Origin: Neisseria flavescens
Lineage (GTDB): Bacteria > Pseudomonadota > Gammaproteobacteria > Burkholderiales > Neisseriaceae
DNA: 64,000 bases
Reading direction: 5' to 3'
Assembly: GCF_005221285.1 (NCBI RefSeq)
Contig: NZ_CP039886.1
Location: 868,001-932,000 of the forward strand
In this document: piece by piece, positions 34,870 to 42,290 of the stretch
Numbering within the stretch: the stretch's first letter is position 1
Layout: every line of letters begins with the position of its first letter
The notes under the pieces: generated by a model
What the model saw: only the letters and a program-made list of their open reading frames with translations
Database searches by the model: none
Told to the model about the DNA's origin: nothing
Made by a program: the position numbers and the translations under genes

Positions 34870-36002
34870 TCAGATTACAGAAGCCTGAGTCTGATCTTGG
34901 ATTTGGTTCACAGCAGACAGAGAGTAGTAGTCGCCGTGGCCGGTTACTTGGTAAGTGCTACCGTCAGCAAACTTGAAGTTTTCAACTTTGTGATTGTTAC
35001 CGGTGAACCAGTCGTCGATGGTGATGCTGTCGTTAGTACCGACAGAAACAGTCAGGTTAGCACCTGATTTGCTCAGCAATACGTCAGAAGCTGCAACGCC
35101 TTTACCGAACAACAGGGTGTCATTACCGCTTTCCTCACGGATAGTGTCGTGACCGTAACCTTTGTCGAAGAAGTAAGTGTCGTTACCGGTACCGCCGATC
35201 AGGATGTCGTTGCCGACACCGCCGTCGAGGTAGTCGTTACCGTCTTTACCAACCAAGCAGTCATCGCCGGCCAAACCGTACAGATGGTTGTTGCCGCCGT
35301 TACCTTCGATGTTGTTGTTCAAAGAGTTACCGGTACCGTTCAGGTAGTCATTACCGGCACCACCTTGCAGGTAGTCTTTACCTTCTTCACCGTACAGAGA
35401 GTCACCATCGGCATCACCGTAAATAGTGTCGTTACCAGCACCGGCGTAGATTACGTCTGTGCCGTTGCCACCGTAGATGATGTCTTCGCAAGCAGTACCA
35501 TAAATGGTATCTTTAGCATCAGTACCGCGGATAACGTTGCCGTCTTTGCAGTCTTCAGCTCGGATGACATTACCTGGGTTTTTATCTTCGTGACCGTATG
35601 AGCTGTTTTGGTTATGGTCGTCAACACAGTCTTTGCAGTCTGGCTTAGGTTCTGGTTTTGGCTTAGGCTCAGGTTTAGGCTCAGGTTTTGGTTGAGGTTT
35701 TGGTTGTGGTTTTGGACATGGGATCGGTTTGATCGGATTGCAGTTGTAAGGTTGGCAAACCGGAACACATTTATAGTTAGGAGTTTTTGCTGGTGGGCAG
35801 AAAGCCGCAATAGCAGAAACCAAACCAGTTACCGCATTAACTACTGACACGCCGACGCTGGCAATGCTAGCGATGCTGCCGATAGAAACAGAAGATTTCG
35901 CTGCAGGAGCGCAGTAGTAAGAAGAGTAGGAAGCCTTAGGCGCAGGAGCGCAGTAAGAACTAACCAGGGGTCTAGTATAATACCCCCGTAACAGTATGCC
36001 AT
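34870..36002 (-). pseudogene. RTX-repeat calcium-binding protein, frameshifted at a G tract
   Basis: The only well-formed start is ATG 36002 with GGGAG upstream. It reads MAYCYGG and then meets five G residues (35987-35983), after which this frame is nonsense. One added G (or two lost) would continue into YYTRPLVSSYCAPAPKASY and the rest of the long frame. The composition on both sides (Tyr/Cys-rich) supports that. The restored protein, about 375 residues, has a Gly/Ala/Ser hydrophobic segment, a cysteine-rich region, a Pro-Lys repeat, nine or so RTX-type repeats (GGNGTDVIYAGAGNDTIYG and similar), and a C-terminal HCBP-related domain (ITIDDWFTGNNHKVENFKF). Calcium binding and type I secretion are expected of RTX proteins; no transporter genes are nearby. 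It is either phase-variable, decayed or a sequencing error. Confidence 0.7.
35640..35724 (-). repeat. Tandem repeat coding for Pro-Lys/Gln/Glu units
   Basis: A degenerate tandem DNA array within the RTX gene encodes alternating PKP, PEP and PQP units (about 24 residues). It probably forms an extended spacer between the cysteine-rich region and the RTX repeats. Such arrays may vary in copy number between strains. Confidence 0.7.
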
Positions 36003-36446
36003 AATAATTACTCCCAAAATAGTTAATAAAGATATCGAGCGAGCGGAACGAGCAAATCCACCCTTGCTCAATTATTATTTTAGTAATATTTTTCAAAATA
36101 TTTACTCAAAAATATCAAACGGTAGAATTTGCCGACAAAAGGACGGAGCCTCGCCTGTTTTTAAATTCCATCATCCTAGTAACAATAAAAACATTAACAT
36201 TGATTCACACTCTCTCAAACAGCATAGATCCTTTATCTATCTTATTAAAAGCTGAACTTTAACTCTAGTTATAGTAAACAAACATAATACCAATAAGTGG
36301 TTATTATTATGGATAGATAATATCGATAATTTGCCCAAATACAGCCGCATCCGCATTTTGTTCTACGCCAATAATGTGAATTTGTCGTATTTACACTATA
36401 ATGACACGAATACCTATTTAACAGCTATCAGAGGAGATACTCAACC
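36003..36446. other. 444-base AT-rich gap before rfbD
   Basis: This region is AT-rich with no credible gene. It should hold the promoter of the RTX gene on one strand. On the other, TATAAT at 36397-36402 is a likely -10 element for rfbD, without a clear -35. I see no Correia element, REP or DUS in it. Confidence 0.5.
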
Positions 36447-37310
36447 ATGCGTACTTTATTGACCGGAGCCAAAGGCCAGCTTGCCCGTTGTCTGCGCGAC
36501 CGCCTGCCCGAAGATTGGGAACTGATTGCTACCGATTCTACTTCGCTGGACATTACCGATACCGAAGCCGTGCATCATATGATTAAAAACTTCCAACCAG
36601 ATGCCATCGTTAATGCCGCGGCTTACACTGCCGTCGATAAAGCGGAAGAAAACGCAGAGGCTGCTTTTGCCGTCAACGCAACCGCTGTTCACAACCTGGC
36701 CGCAGCCGCCCGCGCCGCACATGCGCGCTTTATTCATATTTCCACTGATTATGTATTCGACGGCGAAGGCAAACGCCCTTACCGCGAAACCGACTACACC
36801 AATCCGCGCAGCACTTACGGTCAATCCAAAGTAGCAGGCGAGCTTTTAGCTTTAGCCGCTCATCCGGAAAGTACAATCGTCCGTACTTCATGGCTGTTTA
36901 GCGAATACGGCAGCAATTTCGTTAAAACCATGTTACGCCTTGCCAAAGAACGCGACTCCCTCTCCATCGTTCATGACCAAACCGGTTGCCCGACTTATGC
37001 AGGCGACTTGGCTCATGCCATCATCAGTTTATTGCAACAGCCTACTTCCCCACGCGGCATCTTCCATTACTGTGGCAATAAATCGGCAACATGGTACGAA
37101 TTTACCAAAGCCATCTTTCAGACGGCCCACCAATTAGACGACAGCTTCCGCATTCCGGAACTGAACGCGATTACCACCGATAAATACCCCCTGCCCGCTC
37201 CGCGTCCGGCATACAGCATTATGGATTGCTCACGCCTCGAAACCGAGTTTGGTATCAAACCGTCCGACTGGCAAAAAGCCCTGCGCGAAATTCTCCGCAT
37301 AATCGACTGA
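36447..37310 (+). CDS. rfbD: dTDP-4-dehydrorhamnose reductase
   Basis: RfbD performs the last step of dTDP-L-rhamnose synthesis. The 287-residue short-chain reductase has the nucleotide-binding start MRTLLTGAKGQLARCLRD and VNAAAYTAVDKAEENAEAAF. The catalytic Ser/Thr and Tyr-x3-Lys sites lie in FIHISTDYVFDGEGKRPYRE and NPRSTYGQSKVAGE. AGAGGAGA precedes the start. The partner genes rfbA, rfbB and rfbC are not in this window, so it is either an orphan or completes a pathway encoded elsewhere. The DUS near 37120 is inside the gene. Confidence 0.93.
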   Translation: MRTLLTGAKGQLARCLRDRLPEDWELIATDSTSLDITDTEAVHHMIKNFQPDAIVNAAAYTAVDKAEENAEAAFAVNATAVHNLAAAARAAHARFIHISTDYVFDGEGKRPYRETDYTNPRSTYGQSKVAGELLALAAHPESTIVRTSWLFSEYGSNFVKTMLRLAKERDSLSIVHDQTGCPTYAGDLAHAIISLLQQPTSPRGIFHYCGNKSATWYEFTKAIFQTAHQLDDSFRIPELNAITTDKYPLPAPRPAYSIMDCSRLETEFGIKPSDWQKALREILRIID

Positions 37311-37330
37311 TAAGCTGATCCATCTATATC

Positions 37331-37363
37331 AAGGCCGTCTGAAAACATATTTTCAGACGGCCT
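37331..37363 (+). terminator. DUS-pair terminator of rfbD
   Basis: AAGGCCGTCTGAAAA (37331-37345) faces TTTTCAGACGGCCT (37350-37363), followed by a T-rich tract. Confidence 0.82.
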
Positions 37364-37460
37364 CTTTGTTTCTTTTATATCAAATGCTTTATCTATCCAG
37401 TCTGCCATTTGAAAAGTGCTACAATAGCCGTTTATTTTATTTTTCAGACGGCCTGACAAT

Positions 37461-40310
37461 ATGTGCAACCATCATCCCAAACATTCACACGATAATGACA
37501 CCATCCGCATCCGCGGCGCGCGCACGCATAATTTGAAAAACGTCGATTTGGACATTCCGCGCCACAAGCTCGTAGTGGTAACAGGCTTATCGGGCAGCGG
37601 CAAGTCGTCGCTGGCGTTTGACACGCTGTATGCCGAAGGGCAGCGGCGTTATGTCGAGAGCCTTTCGGCGTATGCGCGGCAGTTTTTGCAGATGATGGAC
37701 AAACCCGATGTCGATTTGATCGAAGGCTTATCGCCCGCGATTTCCATCGAGCAGAAATCCACCAGCCACAATCCGCGTTCCACTGTCGGCACGGTAACGG
37801 AAATCCACGACTATCTGCGCCTTTTGTACGCCCGCGTCGGCACACCGTATTGCCCCGAACACAAGCTGCCGCTATCCAGCCAAACCGTGTCGCAGATGGT
37901 CGATGCCGTGTTGAAGCTGCCGGAAGGCACGCGCGTGATGATTCTTGCGCCGGCGGTGCGCGAGCGTAAGGGCGAGTTTGTCGATTTCTTTGCCGACTTG
38001 CAGGCACAGGGGTTTGCACGGGTGCGTGTGGACGGCGAGGTCTATCAGCTTGACGAAGTGCCGAAGCTGGAAAAAAACATCAAGCACAACATCGACGTGG
38101 TCATCGACCGCGTGAAAGTGAAGGCGGACATCAAGCAGCGGCTGGCGGAAAGTTTTGAAACCGCGCTGCGCCACGGCAACGAGCGCGCGCTGGCAATGGA
38201 GATGGACAGCGGCGAAGAGCATTGGTTTTCCGCGCGTTTCGCCTGCCCCGTGTGTTCATACAGCCTGCCTGAATTAGAGCCGCGCCTCTTTTCCTTCAAC
38301 AACCCGATGGGCTCCTGCCCGACTTGCGACGGCTTGGGCAACACCAATTTCTTCGACTCCGAAAAAGTGGTCGCGCATCCCGAATTGTCGCTGGCTTCGG
38401 GCGCGATTGACGGCTGGGACAAGCGCAACCAGTTCTATTTCCAAATGATTCAGTCGCTGGCGCGGCATTACGGTTTCGACGTGCAGGCTGCTTGGGAAAC
38501 CCTACCTGCAAAAATCAAAAAAGTCGTGTTGCACGGCTCGGGCAAGGAAGTCATTGATTTCACTTACCTGTCCGAACGCGGCACCACCTTCAACCGCAGC
38601 CACGCCTTCGAAGGCATCATCCCCAATCTCGAACGCCGCTACCGCGAAACCGACAGCGAAACCGTGCGCGAAAAACTGCGCGAATACCAAAACCACCGCG
38701 CCTGCCCGAGCTGCGGCGGCGCACGTTTGCGCAAAGAAGCCCGCTACGTTTACGTCAGCGGCGAACCCTTGCACGAAGTTTCCGCCTGGCCGCTGACCAA
38801 AACCCACCAATTCTTTGAAACGCTGGATTTGGACGGCAACAAAAAACAAATCGCCGAAAAAATCCTCAAAGAAATTACCGAACGTCTCGGCTTTTTGATT
38901 AATGTCGGGCTGGATTACCTGAATCTCTCCCGCTCCGCCGAAACCCTCTCCGGCGGCGAAGCCCAGCGCATCCGCCTCGCCAGCCAAATCGGCAGCGGCC
39001 TGACCGGCGTGATGTACGTTTTGGACGAACCCTCCATCGGCCTGCACCAGCGCGACAACGACCGCTTGCTCGCCACCCTCAAACGCCTGCGCGATTTGGG
39101 CAACAGCGTGATTGTGGTCGAACACGACGAAGACGCCATCCGCGAAGCCGATTTCGTCGTCGATATGGGCCCCGGCGCGGGCGAACACGGCGGCAACGTA
39201 CTGATTGCCGACACGCCTGAAAACGTCGCCCAATGCGAAAAATCTGTTACCGGACAATACCTCAGCGGCAAAAAATCCATTGCCGTGCCGTCTGAACGCA
39301 CGCCCGTCAATCCCGACCGGATGCTCGTCCTCAAAGGCGCGCGCGGCAACAACCTCAAAAACGTCACCCTCGAATTACCGCTCGGTTTGATTACCTGCAT
39401 CACCGGCGTATCCGGCAGCGGCAAATCCACCCTGATTAACGACACCCTCGCCAAAATTACCGCCCGCGAACTCAACCGCGCCCAAGAAGAACCCGCCCCA
39501 TACGACGACATCCACGGTCTCGAACACCTCGACAAAGTCATCAACGTCGACCAATCCCCCATCGGCCGCACCCCGCGCTCCAACCCCGCCACCTACACCG
39601 GCCTGTTCACCCCCATCCGCGAACTCTTCGCCGGTGTACCCCTCTCGCGCGAACGCGGCTACAACGTCGGCAGATTCTCCTTCAACGTCAAAGGCGGCCG
39701 CTGCGAAGCCTGCCAAGGCGACGGCGTCATCAAAGTCGAAATGCACTTCCTGCCCGACGTGTACGTCCCCTGCGAAGTCTGCCACGGCAAACGCTACAAC
39801 CGCGAAACGCTCGAAATCCAATACAAAGGCAAAAACATCAGCCAAGTCCTCGACATGACCGTCGAAGAAGCCCGCGAATTTTTCGACGCCGTCCCCACCG
39901 TATCGCGCAAACTGCAAACCCTGATGGACGTAGGTCTCGGCTACATCCGCCTCGGCCAATCCGCCACCACCCTCTCCGGCGGCGAAGCCCAGCGCGTCAA
40001 ACTCGCCTTGGAACTCTCCAAACGCGACACCGGCAGAACGCTCTACATCCTCGACGAACCCACCACCGGCCTACACTTCGCCGACATCGCCCTGCTGCTG
40101 GAAGTCATAGGCCGTCTGAAAGGCAAAGGCAACTCGATTGTGATTATCGAGCATAATCTGGACGTGATTAAAACGGCGGATTGGATTGTGGATTTAGGAC
40201 CGGAAGGTGGCGATGGCGGCGGCAGGATTATTGCGGAAGGTAGCCCCGAGCAGGTGGCGAAGGTTAAGGGGAGTTATACTGGGAAATATTTGAAGGATAT
40301 TTTAGAATAA
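37461..40310 (+). CDS. uvrA: Excinuclease ABC subunit A
   Basis: UvrA recognises bulky DNA damage and loads UvrB. The 949-residue protein has two ABC ATPase halves, each split by a zinc module: Walker A GLSGSGKSSLAF and GVSGSGKSTL, ABC signatures LSGGEAQRIRLA and LSGGEAQRVKLA, and zinc fingers (CPVCSYS...CPTCDGLG; CPSCGG; CEACQGDGVIKVEMHFLPDVYVPCEVC). The length is standard. A DUS precedes the start and another is embedded in the 3' end (about 40108-40119). It is followed abruptly by AT-rich foreign DNA. Confidence 0.97.
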   Translation: MCNHHPKHSHDNDTIRIRGARTHNLKNVDLDIPRHKLVVVTGLSGSGKSSLAFDTLYAEGQRRYVESLSAYARQFLQMMDKPDVDLIEGLSPAISIEQKSTSHNPRSTVGTVTEIHDYLRLLYARVGTPYCPEHKLPLSSQTVSQMVDAVLKLPEGTRVMILAPAVRERKGEFVDFFADLQAQGFARVRVDGEVYQLDEVPKLEKNIKHNIDVVIDRVKVKADIKQRLAESFETALRHGNERALAMEMDSGEEHWFSARFACPVCSYSLPELEPRLFSFNNPMGSCPTCDGLGNTNFFDSEKVVAHPELSLASGAIDGWDKRNQFYFQMIQSLARHYGFDVQAAWETLPAKIKKVVLHGSGKEVIDFTYLSERGTTFNRSHAFEGIIPNLERRYRETDSETVREKLREYQNHRACPSCGGARLRKEARYVYVSGEPLHEVSAWPLTKTHQFFETLDLDGNKKQIAEKILKEITERLGFLINVGLDYLNLSRSAETLSGGEAQRIRLASQIGSGLTGVMYVLDEPSIGLHQRDNDRLLATLKRLRDLGNSVIVVEHDEDAIREADFVVDMGPGAGEHGGNVLIADTPENVAQCEKSVTGQYLSGKKSIAVPSERTPVNPDRMLVLKGARGNNLKNVTLELPLGLITCITGVSGSGKSTLINDTLAKITARELNRAQEEPAPYDDIHGLEHLDKVINVDQSPIGRTPRSNPATYTGLFTPIRELFAGVPLSRERGYNVGRFSFNVKGGRCEACQGDGVIKVEMHFLPDVYVPCEVCHGKRYNRETLEIQYKGKNISQVLDMTVEEAREFFDAVPTVSRKLQTLMDVGLGYIRLGQSATTLSGGEAQRVKLALELSKRDTGRTLYILDEPTTGLHFADIALLLEVIGRLKGKGNSIVIIEHNLDVIKTADWIVDLGPEGGDGGGRIIAEGSPEQVAKVKGSYTGKYLKDILE

Positions 40311-40357
40311 CCAAATTTCTTAAAAATCTTAAACCATTATTATGTAAGGATTCTATT

Positions 40358-40783
40358 ATGAACACCAAAAATAAATTTATATTTACAGATTTTATTCAAA
40401 CCAATATTGATGATTTCTCTAATTTTAACTCATCTCGCGTTAATGAAAATCTAATATCAGGAAGTTTTGATTTTAATGGGCTATCTTATATTTTTGCAGA
40501 AAATATAAAGGAAAACTTAATATTATTTACCATTACTCTAATGATAGAAACAAATACAAAAAAAACAATAAGCAAAATAAAAAAATCTATCCAAGAGGCA
40601 AATAAACTCTATATAAATGTAAAAATATCTTTGGATGATTTAAACAATAAAGATAAAACAGCAATATTTAGATTAAGTTGTGCTGCTTTAGTTGAGAGCT
40701 CTATTGGTAATCCTGGGGCTATTGTCAAACCTGCTGTAAATTCATTACCAATAATATTCATGTCAATTAAAGAAGAAATCTAA
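40358..40783 (+). CDS. Unknown protein of the AT-rich island, first gene
   Basis: The 141-residue protein has AAGGA seven bases before ATG 40358. Codon use is extremely AT-biased (Asn, Ile, Lys-rich), in sharp contrast to uvrA just upstream. It begins MNTKNKFIFTDFIQTNIDDF, has no signal peptide, a helical Lys-rich middle (KTISKIKKSIQEANKLYI) and a more conserved-looking C-terminal part (LSCAALVESSIGNPGAIVKP). I do not recognise a family. The next gene starts 15 bases after its stop and shares the composition, so the two probably form one operon acquired by transfer. Confidence 0.65.
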   Translation: MNTKNKFIFTDFIQTNIDDFSNFNSSRVNENLISGSFDFNGLSYIFAENIKENLILFTITLMIETNTKKTISKIKKSIQEANKLYINVKISLDDLNNKDKTAIFRLSCAALVESSIGNPGAIVKPAVNSLPIIFMSIKEEI

Positions 40784-40797
40784 AAAAAGGGTTTCTA

Positions 40798-41286
40798 ATG
40801 AAACATGCTACTTTAATTATAATTTCATTAGTCAGCTCTATCATTTCCAATAGTAAATATATAGATGATATTAATAATATTATTAAAAAAACTCTTAAGC
40901 TTGAAGATAAATATTCTTCCTTTATTACTTTTTTATTGTATACCATTATAATTTATTTACTTGGACTAATCGTAAATTATATTATAGATTATGTGGAAAA
41001 TTACACATACAACAAGAAACTAGAAGAGCAAAAGAGTAATCTTGAATCGCAAATAGAAAAATTATCTTTAGAAAATAAAGAATTAAAAAGACATTTAACA
41101 CAAAATAGCATAATCTCAATTTTTCTTAACCCTAATGATAATGAGTCTATAAGTAACTTTAATAAGCATATGAAAAATTTTATAGACAATCATAGTGATT
41201 ATATGACGGTTGATTTTGCTGAAATATATCCACAATCCAGCTTACTGAGAAAAACAAAAGAAAATAGCAAAGTGAACAAAATATAA
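40798..41286 (+). CDS. Unknown membrane/coiled-coil protein of the AT-rich island
   Basis: The 162-residue protein follows an AAGGG site. It has a possible short N-terminal hydrophobic stretch (TLIIISLVSSII), a strong membrane helix at about residues 43-66 (FITFLLYTIIIYLLGLIVNYI), then a charged coiled coil (KKLEEQKSNLESQIEKLSLE) and a polar C-terminal domain of about 60 residues. Its composition is as AT-rich as its partner's. The layout (soluble partner plus membrane protein with coiled coil) recalls two-gene defence or toxin-immunity cassettes, but there is no domain match to support that. Function unknown. Confidence 0.65.
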   Translation: MKHATLIIISLVSSIISNSKYIDDINNIIKKTLKLEDKYSSFITFLLYTIIIYLLGLIVNYIIDYVENYTYNKKLEEQKSNLESQIEKLSLENKELKRHLTQNSIISIFLNPNDNESISNFNKHMKNFIDNHSDYMTVDFAEIYPQSSLLRKTKENSKVNKI

Positions 41287-41320
41287 CGAGTAAGCAAGCA
41301 AGCCGTAGCCTGCATATCCA

Positions 41321-41379
41321 ACCGACCGCGTGCGTGGCTACGCCACACACCCTACCTGTGAATCGCACGGAACTTCAAA
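41321..41379 (+). repeat. REP-like repeat, left copy
   Basis: This 59-base element starts ACCGACCGCGTGCGTGGCTA and contains an imperfect hairpin (GTGCGTGG...CCACAC). It recurs in the same orientation at 42096-42154 with five mismatches. The two copies bracket the transposase gene. Confidence 0.8.
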
Positions 41380-41387
41380 GCCAACGT

Positions 41388-41411
41388 GTAGGGTGTGTGC
41401 GGTACGCACGC
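41388..41411 (-). repeat. Inverted partial REP copy
   Basis: GTAGGGTGTGTGCGGTACGC and the following CACGC match the reverse complement of the core of the left REP (41328-41355) with a four-base deletion. Together the two form a head-to-head pair, as in REP doublets. Confidence 0.7.
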
Positions 41412-41550
41412 AGTTGCTTGATTGACGGTTTGCCGTTTCAACATTTCAGATGGCCTCCAATGTCGTCTGAAAACATCAGCTTCAACAAAGTTAAAACCTT
41501 AAACAACAAACTATTCCTTCTCCAACACCCAAACCACAAACAAAAATCCT

Positions 41551-42024
41551 ATGGCGCGTTATCGCAGAAACTTCATTGCCGGCGGCACATTCTTTTTCAC
41601 TGTCAAACTCGCCGACTCAAAATCGCGCCTGCTTGTCGAACATATCGACTTATTGCGTGCGGCTTATATGGATGTGCAAAAACAATATCCCTTTGAAACC
41701 GTCGCCGTATGCGTGCTGCCGAACCACATTCACGCCATTTGGACGCTGCCGCCTGACGATGCGGATTATTCCCTGCGCTGGCGGCTGATTAAAACCAAAT
41801 TCTCCACACACTTCCCTCGTGCCGAAAACCTGTCCGCCAGCAAACAGCGGCGGAACGAACGCGGTATTTGGCAACGGCGTTTTTACGAACACACCGTGCG
41901 CGACGAAACGCATTTGCAACGTTGCGCGGACTACATCCATTTCAATCCTGTCAAACATGGATTGTGCGACAATGTCCGCGATTGGGCGTTTTCATCGTTC
42001 CACCGTTATGTGCGGGATGGATAG
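41551..42024 (+). CDS. REP-associated tyrosine transposase (RAYT)
   Basis: The 157-residue protein is a Y1/HUH-type single-strand transposase related to IS200/IS605 TnpA. The HUH pair is in LPNHIHAIWTLP and the catalytic Tyr in CADYIHFNPVKHGL. WRLIKTKFSTHF and GIWQRRFYEHTVRDE are RAYT hallmarks. RAYTs are thought to move or maintain REP sequences and are usually single-copy domesticated genes. Here the gene is bracketed by 59-base REP-like repeats, which supports that role. The ribosome site is weak. Composition returns to the normal Neisseria range here. Confidence 0.9.
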   Translation: MARYRRNFIAGGTFFFTVKLADSKSRLLVEHIDLLRAAYMDVQKQYPFETVAVCVLPNHIHAIWTLPPDDADYSLRWRLIKTKFSTHFPRAENLSASKQRRNERGIWQRRFYEHTVRDETHLQRCADYIHFNPVKHGLCDNVRDWAFSSFHRYVRDG

Positions 42025-42095
42025 CTACCATTAGATTGGGGCGGAACGAAAGAAACGGCAGTAATGAGTTTTGGGGAGTGAATGCTATAAAAACT

Positions 42096-42154
42096 ACCGA
42101 CCGCGTGCGTGGCTGCGCCACATACCCTACTTGCGAATCACACGGAACTTCAAA
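42096..42154 (+). repeat. REP-like repeat, right copy
   Basis: This direct-orientation partner of 41321-41379 has the same 59-base length and five substitutions. It lies about 70 bases past the RAYT stop codon. Confidence 0.8.
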
Positions 42155-42231
42155 ATATTAAAGTGTCAATCATTGTTGTTTAATTTAATTAAAATCATGC
42201 AGCTGAAAGAATCAGTCTATCCAAACATCCT

Positions 42232-42261
42232 AAAGGCCGTCTGAAATTTCAGACGGCCTTT
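42232..42261 (-). terminator. Perfect DUS palindrome after nrdD
   Basis: A 30-base perfect palindrome of two fused DUS arms with flanking A/T runs terminates nrdD on the minus strand. Confidence 0.88.
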
Positions 42262-42290
42262 GCTTTTGTAAGTAATCCTTTTTTCAACGA

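Noticed and set aside
36003..36096. Upstream extension of the RTX frame to a TTG at 36096
   Set aside because: It lacks a ribosome site and its composition is unlike the rest of the protein; the ATG at 36002 with GGGAG is far better, though in another frame.
38502..39257. Minus-strand open frames over uvrA
   Set aside because: They are GC-rich mirror frames of uvrA; their glycine/phenylalanine-rich products match nothing.
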